Part shown: one piece after another, positions 58,607-64,000 of the stretch
Position numbering within the stretch: position 1 is the stretch's first letter
Layout of the letters: each line of letters starts with the position of its first letter
Source: Phycisphaerae bacterium RAS1
GTDB taxonomy: Bacteria; Planctomycetota; Phycisphaerae; UBA1845; Fen-1342
Direction: 5' to 3'
Length of the DNA: 64,000 nucleotides
Assembly: GCA_007859745.1 (NCBI GenBank)
Contig: SMLU01000001.1
Span: forward strand, 1,240,001-1,304,000
Translations under genes and position numbers: made by a program
Notes under the pieces: model-generated
What the model saw: the letters and a program-made list of their open reading frames with translations, nothing else
Told to the model about the DNA's origin: nothing
Database searches by the model: none

Positions 58607-59074
58607 TCAGTGCGAACACATCGCCAGCATCGCCTTGTGGCACTCTTCGGGAGTGACGTCGCGTGTGTGGGTCGCGATGCTCCACTCGTGGCCGAATGGA
58701 TCGGTCAGCTTGCCGTAACGGTCGCCCCAGAACATGTCGGTGACGGGCATCGTGACCTTCGCGCCCGCGTCAACCGCGCGCTTGAACGCCGCGTCCACGT
58801 TCGTTACGTAGAGATGGATGCCGACCGGCGAGCCGTTGTATTTCTGCGGTGAATGGCAGTTCATGTCGGGAAACTCGTCCGCCAGCATGAAGATCGAATT
58901 CCCGATCTTCAGCTCGGCGTGCATCACCGATTTTCCATCCGGACCGGGCATCCGCATGACCTCCTCGGCGGCGAAGGCCTTCTTGTAAAACTCAATCGCC
59001 GCCGCGGCGTTGCGGATGACCAGGTGCGGCGTGATCGTGCTGAATCCCGGCGGAATCGGAGCGGCGCTGGGCAT
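58607..59074 (-). CDS. VOC/PhnB-like protein
   Basis: The 155-residue protein has paired beta-alpha-beta modules: ITPHLVIRNAAAAIEFYKKA, HAELKIGNSIFMLADEFPDM and VTMPVTDMFWGDRYGKLTDP. It has the PhnB-like variant of glyoxalase/bleomycin-resistance folds. Metal ligand positions are uncertain, so the substrate is not predicted. The ATG at 59074 matches the family start; the upstream open frame is not coding. Convergent with lexA. Confidence 0.8.
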   Translation of the reverse strand: MPSAAPIPPGFSTITPHLVIRNAAAAIEFYKKAFAAEEVMRMPGPDGKSVMHAELKIGNSIFMLADEFPDMNCHSPQKYNGSPVGIHLYVTNVDAAFKRAVDAGAKVTMPVTDMFWGDRYGKLTDPFGHEWSIATHTRDVTPEECHKAMLAMCSH

Positions 59075-59316
59075 GACTGTTCTCCCAAATGATTGTCGCG
59101 GCGCGCCCGCGGCGCGCGGCGACTGGCCCATGAGGTTTGCGATCCACGTCTGTGACTTCGCCCACGGCAGGCTACCACAACTCGCCGCGGACGCATAGTC
59201 CTTTTGCATGATGTACAACATCCGACGCCCGCGTTTTTGACCAATCTTGACGGCCGCGCCGCCCCGCTCGTACGCTGCGCCGCGAATTCGGGAGGGGCGC
59301 AGACACGGAGACCGAC

Positions 59317-60969
59317 ATGCGACACATGGCCCTGATGGCAATTCTGATCATCTCCCTGCTCGCGACTGGCTGCCAGAGCACGCCCCGCGGAGCAGCCGGC
59401 TCGCCGCCGATCTTCGACGGCATCGGCGCCTACGGCCGGCCGATCTCGACCGCGTCCCCTGACGCGCAACGCTATTTCAATCAGGGGCTGACGTGGGCCT
59501 ACGGCTTCAACTACGACGAGGCGATTCGGTCGTTCCGTCAGGCGGGCGCGCTTGACCCGGCCTGTGCCATGGCGGATTGGGGCGTCGCGCTATGCAACGG
59601 TCCGCACATCAACCGGCCGGAAATGACCGGGGACCAGTCAAAACAGGCCTGGGCGGCGATCCAGGAGGCGTTGACGAAGGCGAATTCCGCGACGCCGGTC
59701 GAGAAAGACCTGATCGTCGCGCTCTCAAAACGCTACGCAGAAGCGCCGCCCGCCATTCGCCGCGGACTGGACGAGGCGTACGCCGCGGCGATGCGCGATC
59801 TGTGGGCGAAATACCCCGCGGATGCGGACGTGGGCACGCTTTTCGCCGAGTCGCTGATGGACCTGCAACCGTGGGACTTGTGGACGCAGGATGGCAAACC
59901 CAAGGGGCTGACTCTGGAAATCGTCGCGACGCTGGAGCGCACGATTGAACTGAGGCCGGACAACCCCGGCGCGTTGCACCTGTACATCCACGCCGTCGAA
60001 GCGTCGCCGCATCCGGAGCGGGCGCGCGTGGCGGCGGACCGGCTGCGGCTGCTGGTGCCGGCCTCGGGTCATCTGACGCACATGCCGGGGCATATCTACG
60101 CCCGCATCGGCGAATGGGCGGAGGCGTCGGAGGCGAACGTGCGAGCGATTGCGTCGGACAAGGCCTACCGCGCGATCTCGCCGCGGCAGGGCTTCTATCG
60201 CGTCTACATGGCTCACAACCGGCACTTCCTGGCGTGGACGTCGATGATGGAGGGGCGCTACGAGGCGGCCCGGCGGGCGGCGCGCGAGATGCTGGCCGAG
60301 ATGCCCAAAGAGATGTCAAAGGAAGAGGCCGCGTTTGTCGACGTGCTCAACATGATCGAGATGGACGTGCTGAAGCGCTTCGGCAAATGGGACGCGATGC
60401 TCGATATTCCGCAGCCTGCGGAGATATTCCCCGTGTCGCGCGCCTTGTGGCGCTACTCGCGCGGCCTGGCGCTGGCCGCCCGGGGCGACGTGGCCGCGGC
60501 CGAGGCGGAACGAACGCTCTTCGAGCAGGCCGCAGGGCAGGTTTCGCCCGAGGCGGCCGTCGGCAACAACACCGCCAAGGACATTCTGCAAATCGCGAGG
60601 CACATGCTGGCCGGCGAAATCGCCTATCGAAAAGGAGAGATCGATGCCGCCGCGCGCGAGCTTCTGGCGGGCGTCACGATCGAGGATACGCTGAAGTACG
60701 ACGAGCCGCCGGACTGGATGCAGCCGGTGCGGCACACGCTGGCGGCGATCTACACGCAAAAGAAGATGTACGCGCAGGCCGTGCCGATGTATGAGCATGA
60801 CCTGGCCAAGTGGAAGGACAACGGATGGTCGCTGTTTGGCAAGGCCAAAGCCCAGTCCGCGGCCGGCGAGAAGCAGAAGGCGGCCGAAACGCAGCGGCGG
60901 TTTGAGCAGGCGTGGCGGCGGGCGGACACGAAGATCCACGCCAGTTGCCTGTGCGTCGCGGCGGAGTAG
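59317..60969 (+). CDS. TPR lipoprotein
   Basis: The 550-residue lipoprotein (lipobox LLATGC, Cys19) has at least five TPR-like helix pairs, starting RYFNQGLTWAYGFNYDEAIRSFRQA. The LTHMPGHIYARIGEWAEA segment recurs in a family of planctomycete/proteobacterial TPR proteins of unknown role. A C-terminal TPR region follows (about 420-530). Confidence 0.75.
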   Translation: MRHMALMAILIISLLATGCQSTPRGAAGSPPIFDGIGAYGRPISTASPDAQRYFNQGLTWAYGFNYDEAIRSFRQAGALDPACAMADWGVALCNGPHINRPEMTGDQSKQAWAAIQEALTKANSATPVEKDLIVALSKRYAEAPPAIRRGLDEAYAAAMRDLWAKYPADADVGTLFAESLMDLQPWDLWTQDGKPKGLTLEIVATLERTIELRPDNPGALHLYIHAVEASPHPERARVAADRLRLLVPASGHLTHMPGHIYARIGEWAEASEANVRAIASDKAYRAISPRQGFYRVYMAHNRHFLAWTSMMEGRYEAARRAAREMLAEMPKEMSKEEAAFVDVLNMIEMDVLKRFGKWDAMLDIPQPAEIFPVSRALWRYSRGLALAARGDVAAAEAERTLFEQAAGQVSPEAAVGNNTAKDILQIARHMLAGEIAYRKGEIDAAARELLAGVTIEDTLKYDEPPDWMQPVRHTLAAIYTQKKMYAQAVPMYEHDLAKWKDNGWSLFGKAKAQSAAGEKQKAAETQRRFEQAWRRADTKIHASCLCVAAE

Positions 60970-61065
60970 CGGTTCCGGCAGCGACGAGAGGACGGGCTGG
61001 AAGCCCATTCCACACTGAGGCGCGCCCCGCTTCCGATTCTCATCGCTGTACGTTAGCTTCACCTC

Positions 61066-61848
61066 ATGATCCCGCGCACGCTCTACCTGACAACGCTGGC
61101 AACCGCCCTGCTTGTCTCGACCGGCTGCTCCGCCTACACCGCCGAGCAGAAACGCTGGCTGCTCGACGGTGAGAACGCGTACGTCGAAGGCCGTTACGAT
61201 CAGTCCATCGCGAACCTGTCGAGTTTCCTCGGACAGGTAAAAGACAAGCCGGAGACCGGCCGGGCGTACTACGTTCGCGGCCTCGCGCAGGCGCGCCGCG
61301 AGCAAAGGGCCGCCGCACGGAGCGACTTCCAGTCGGCCGTCGCCGCCAGCTCCGACGCCGAAGTGAACTGGCGGGCGCAGGTGATGCTCGGCACGATGTC
61401 GTTCGAGGATGAACAGTGGGCGGCGGCGGCTCAATTCCTGAGCCAGGCAGCCGACACCATGCCGACCTTCCCGCCGCAGGACGCGGTGCTCTACCGCCTC
61501 GGCCTGTGCTGGGAGCGGCTGGGTCGCTGGGCGGAGGCGATCGAGCCCTATCAGCGGCTGGTCGCGAACTTTCCGGCCAGCCGCTACAGCGATCACGCCC
61601 GGCGGCACATCGAGCTGCGGCCGACGTATTTCGCGGTGCAGTGCGGCGTGTACGCCGAGCAGCGAAACGCGGACGCGATGGTCGCGGAGTTGAAGACCAA
61701 GGGGCTCAGTGCGTACGTGTGCAGCGAGCCGCGGCGGGGGAGGCCGGCGTACGTGGTGCTGGTGGGGCGACACGCCGGGTATTCCGACGCGCGCCGCGAG
61801 CTGGCGCGCGTGATGGGGCATGTGCCGGGGGCGGTGCTGTGGCCGTGA
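61066..61848 (+). CDS. TPR lipoprotein with C-terminal SPOR-like domain
   Basis: The 260-residue lipoprotein (lipobox ALLVSTGC) has about four TPR helices (residues 30-185). Its C-terminal 70 residues (FAVQCGVYAEQRNADAMVAE, AYVVLVGRHAGYSDARRELA) match the SPOR fold, which binds glycan strands lacking stem peptides at division sites. A role at the cell wall is inferred. Confidence 0.75.
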   Translation: MIPRTLYLTTLATALLVSTGCSAYTAEQKRWLLDGENAYVEGRYDQSIANLSSFLGQVKDKPETGRAYYVRGLAQARREQRAAARSDFQSAVAASSDAEVNWRAQVMLGTMSFEDEQWAAAAQFLSQAADTMPTFPPQDAVLYRLGLCWERLGRWAEAIEPYQRLVANFPASRYSDHARRHIELRPTYFAVQCGVYAEQRNADAMVAELKTKGLSAYVCSEPRRGRPAYVVLVGRHAGYSDARRELARVMGHVPGAVLWP

Positions 61849-61868
61849 GCGAAGCGTCGGCCACGCGA

Positions 61869-61897
61869 CGGCCGGCACGGGGGCCGGCCGCTACCGC
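61869..61897. repeat. Half copy of the GCGGTAGCGGCCGG repeat
   Basis: CGGCCGGCACGGGGGCCGGC and a following CGCTACCGC match the right arm of the repeat at 27895-27982. Its CTA supplies the stop of the gene at 61891. Confidence 0.75.
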
Positions 61898-63156
61898 GCC
61901 AGCCGCGTGCGCAGCTCGCGGGCGTTGGGCTCAACGCGACTTCCTGTGAATGAGCGGTCGAACACGTCCAGCAGGCGCTGGGCTTCCTTGCGCTGCCCGG
62001 TTTCCAGTGCGCACAGGGCCAGGTTGTAAACAGCCCGATCCTGCAGCGGCGTATCGGGGTGATCGCAGAGCAGGTCGCGCAGCGGTTTGCGCGCGTCGAC
62101 GAAAGCACGCGCCTCAATCCGCACCATCGCCAACTGGTAGAGCGACTCGTCCACGTAGCTGGAGGTGTCGCGGTGCCTGGCAAGAACCTCTTTCAGCGCC
62201 TTTTCCGCCTCGCTGCGCTCCTTCAGCAGCCGGCAGGCCTTTCCGCGCCAGTAGAGCACGTCCCCGCGGTAAACGGAGTTTCTCTGTTGCCGCAGGAACC
62301 CCTCTGTCAGTTGTTTGACGACCCCGTACTTGCGATCGCGGTCGGCCTGGACGATCTGGAGATAGGCGGACGTCTCGGGCGGCCGCAGGGCGGTGATGCG
62401 ATCCAGCGCATACTGTCGCGCGGCGCCTTCGAAGTCTTTCCATGTCATCGCCGCGGCCGCCGCGACGGCGCCCGATCCGGCTTCGCCGGCTTTGAGCTTC
62501 GCCACAATCGTCGCGAGCACTTCAGCGCCGTGCTGCTTGACGAGGAACTCGATCGCGAGGCCGTACTCGGCGTAGCGCTGCAGACCGCTGCCCTGCTCGA
62601 GGCCGATGATCAGGCTCTGCGGCGACTCGATCACGTCGGACAGGCGCATGAGCGATTGCACGCGCTGTTCGACCTGCCCGGCGGCATGCAGCGCCAGCCC
62701 TTCCCGCAGCCAGCGCGGCACAGCGGCGTATTTTTCACCCAGCGCGAGGCGCATCACCGCGTGGGTCATCTCGTGCGTCAGCTCTTCGGACAGGCGCCCG
62801 ACGCCGTTCAGGATGAACTCGGGGTGAATGACGATCTGGGCCTTGCCGCCTTCGATCGACCGCGTCTGAAACGGCTCATCGGTGTAGCGCCCGAGCGTCT
62901 CAGCCATGGGATCAAGCGCATCGGCGACGACGACGCGGATATCGCCACGGCTCACGCCGGCGACGCCCAGCCGGGCGCAGGCTGTCTCGAACGCCGTGTC
63001 AGCCAGCTTGTCCAGGTCGGCGAAGCTCTTCTTGAAACGCGGGTCGCGCGCGTACTTGCCGGCGTACTCATCCGCTTGGTCGGCCGCGGGTGGGGCCGGC
63101 AACGGGGCGAGTGAAAACAGCGCCATCAAGACAGTCGGCATGCGCAGCCGATTCAT
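61891..63156 (-). CDS. Peptidase-MA-like protein with TPR tail
   Basis: The 421-residue product has a signal peptide and a gluzincin-like site (LTHEMTHAVMRLALGEKYAA, then PRWLREGLA with the third Glu ligand), as in peptidase MA-family proteins. A C-terminal TPR region follows (about 290-415, SLYQLAMVRIEARAFVDARK). The start is the ATG at 63156; the upstream frame to 63966 is the antisense of the cytochrome gene and not coding. Activity is inferred from the HExxH. Confidence 0.8.
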   Translation of the reverse strand: MNRLRMPTVLMALFSLAPLPAPPAADQADEYAGKYARDPRFKKSFADLDKLADTAFETACARLGVAGVSRGDIRVVVADALDPMAETLGRYTDEPFQTRSIEGGKAQIVIHPEFILNGVGRLSEELTHEMTHAVMRLALGEKYAAVPRWLREGLALHAAGQVEQRVQSLMRLSDVIESPQSLIIGLEQGSGLQRYAEYGLAIEFLVKQHGAEVLATIVAKLKAGEAGSGAVAAAAAMTWKDFEGAARQYALDRITALRPPETSAYLQIVQADRDRKYGVVKQLTEGFLRQQRNSVYRGDVLYWRGKACRLLKERSEAEKALKEVLARHRDTSSYVDESLYQLAMVRIEARAFVDARKPLRDLLCDHPDTPLQDRAVYNLALCALETGQRKEAQRLLDVFDRSFTGSRVEPNARELRTRLAR

Positions 63157-63240
63157 CGGGTTCTCGCAGATGTTTGTGTGTATTGTAGCGATGGATGCTG
63201 AGGTTTTTTTTGTTTGAGTAGAAGCGATCCCAAGGCTCTT

Positions 63241-63306
63241 TCCGAGCCGCGACCGTGAGGGAGCGGACGCGTAAGAACCCGCTTGCTTACGCGCGCGGCT
63301 CGGATT
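63241..63306. repeat. CCGAGCCGCG...CGCGGCTCGG repeat, copy 2
   Basis: This is the reverse-oriented copy of the 31710-31775 unit, with over 85% of bases matching by eye. Confidence 0.8.
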
Positions 63307-63320
63307 CCAGCGCGGTGCGC

Positions 63321-64000
63321 CTAGCGCCAGACGGCCCCGTCCCTGATCCACTGCCGCAGCGCCTCGACCTCGGCCGCCGTCAGCGGGTCGTTGTTGAGCG
63401 GCATCTGCGGCAACTTCAGCGAGTCGTGCTTCTCCGTCACGACCGTCATGATCAGGCTTTCGTCCGGCTTTCCGGGGACGAGCGCCGGACCATGCTCCCC
63501 GCCTTTCAGAATGTCCGCCATCGTTGTGAGCCGAAGCTCGCCGCCGATGCGCCGACCGCCGCCATGGCAGCCGAAGCAGCGCTCGTCCAGCAACGGACGC
63601 ACCGCCGAAGTGAAATGGGCGGCGCGCGGGTCGTCGCCGGCCGGTTGCGACGTGGCGGCGGACGACGTGGCGCCGCCGCGCGGAAACCCGACACCGTGCG
63701 TATACACGAGTGTGCCCCCATGATGAGCAGTAATGCCGGTCCAGCCCGCCAGGCCGAACGAAGCGAGGCCGACAATCGCGAGAAGGCTGGCGCCGCGGGC
63801 GCCGAGCGCGGGCCGGGTTTTTGAGGCGTTGCCGGCGCGCGCCGGCTGGCCCGTGGCGCCAGCCTCGGGCGCGTCGCGGCCGCCCCCCTTTCGCACGCTG
63901 AGGCTCAGCAGCAGCAGCACGACGAGCGTCAGCGCAGCGCCGATCCAGATCTGCTCGGCAAACCACTCGTGCGTCTGCACGCGGTCGATGATTTCCTCGG
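63321..64000 (-). CDS. Membrane c-type cytochrome domain protein, partial
   Basis: The frame is open to the right edge, so the 5' end is missing. The visible part has two membrane helices (about WIGAALTLVVLLLLSLSV and GASLLAIVGLASFGLAGWTG). A planctomycete-type cytochrome c domain follows, with CFGCH (haem c) and PGKPDESLIMTVV...LKLPQMPLNNDPLTAAEVEALRQWI, where Met is the likely sixth ligand. The preceding residues (EEIIDR, read from the edge) continue the frame. It would transfer electrons in the envelope. Confidence 0.85.
   Translation of the reverse strand, partial: EEIIDRVQTHEWFAEQIWIGAALTLVVLLLLSLSVRKGGGRDAPEAGATGQPARAGNASKTRPALGARGASLLAIVGLASFGLAGWTGITAHHGGTLVYTHGVGFPRGGATSSAATSQPAGDDPRAAHFTSAVRPLLDERCFGCHGGGRRIGGELRLTTMADILKGGEHGPALVPGKPDESLIMTVVTEKHDSLKLPQMPLNNDPLTAAEVEALRQWIRDGAVWR

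Noticed and set aside
63157-63966. Upstream extension of the peptidase-MA-like ORF
   Set aside because: Overlaps the cytochrome-domain gene, is Arg-rich, and a proper signal peptide starts at 63156.

Overview
The window is high-GC bacterial DNA, most likely from a member of the Planctomycetota (Phycisphaerae-like). This is inferred from the type of genes seen, not from a database search. The clues are dockerin-like 'GDLN-DG...LDIN-PF' tails on two secreted proteins, a PEP-CTERM protein, a planctomycete-type CxxCH cytochrome protein, many lipoproteins with TPR or beta-propeller domains, a bL34 with a GTG start, and intergenic spaces filled with long inverted repeats.

Layout. 1-11.3 kb: argR with an ARG-box promoter, a secreted endonuclease/phosphatase-fold protein, a large C39-like lipoprotein, hom and lysC (aspartate pathway), a GIY-YIG nuclease gene bracketed by inverted repeats, a MenB/BamA-like crotonase, and a TolB-like propeller protein. 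10.8-17.5 kb: a manganese-type island. A divergent mntR faces an outer-membrane barrel, a small exported protein, a TroA/MntA-type binding protein, an ATPase and two permeases. Both permeases carry a C-terminal DtxR/MntR-like domain. 17.6-20.5 kb: a soluble histidine kinase, a sigma-70 factor and an EthD-like protein. 20.5-31.6 kb: a FecCD permease, two translationally coupled lipoproteins, a GT-C glycosyltransferase, a secreted protein preceded by an intrinsic terminator, a PQQ-type sugar dehydrogenase-like protein, a PEP-CTERM protein, rpmH (47 codons), an M48 protease and trpF. 31.8-40.5 kb: an unrecognised 694-aa protein, a very large SecA with an N-terminal membrane anchor, efp, and an ECF sigma/anti-sigma pair. 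40.6-49 kb: a propeller lipoprotein, thiS-thiG, an EVE protein coupled to a rhodanese-methyltransferase fusion, a LacI-type regulator, and secreted proteins. 49-64 kb: a PQQ-like propeller protein, TolC, a TMTC-like TPR membrane protein, a glycosyltransferase 2, lexA with an overlapping upstream ORF, a VOC protein, TPR/SPOR lipoproteins, a peptidase-MA-like protein, and a cytochrome protein that runs off the right edge.

The most unusual theme is the repeats. At least ten families of long inverted repeats occur. Several supply stop codons, one pair brackets the GIY-YIG gene, and two lie in frame inside conserved proteins (hom and the TMTC-like gene). They resemble in principle the protein-coding palindromic elements known from Rickettsia. 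The second theme is the metal-uptake operon, whose permeases retain a set of DtxR/MntR metal-ligand residues on their cytoplasmic tails. No rRNA, tRNA or CRISPR array was found. All calls come from reading the sequence by eye; no homology search was run.
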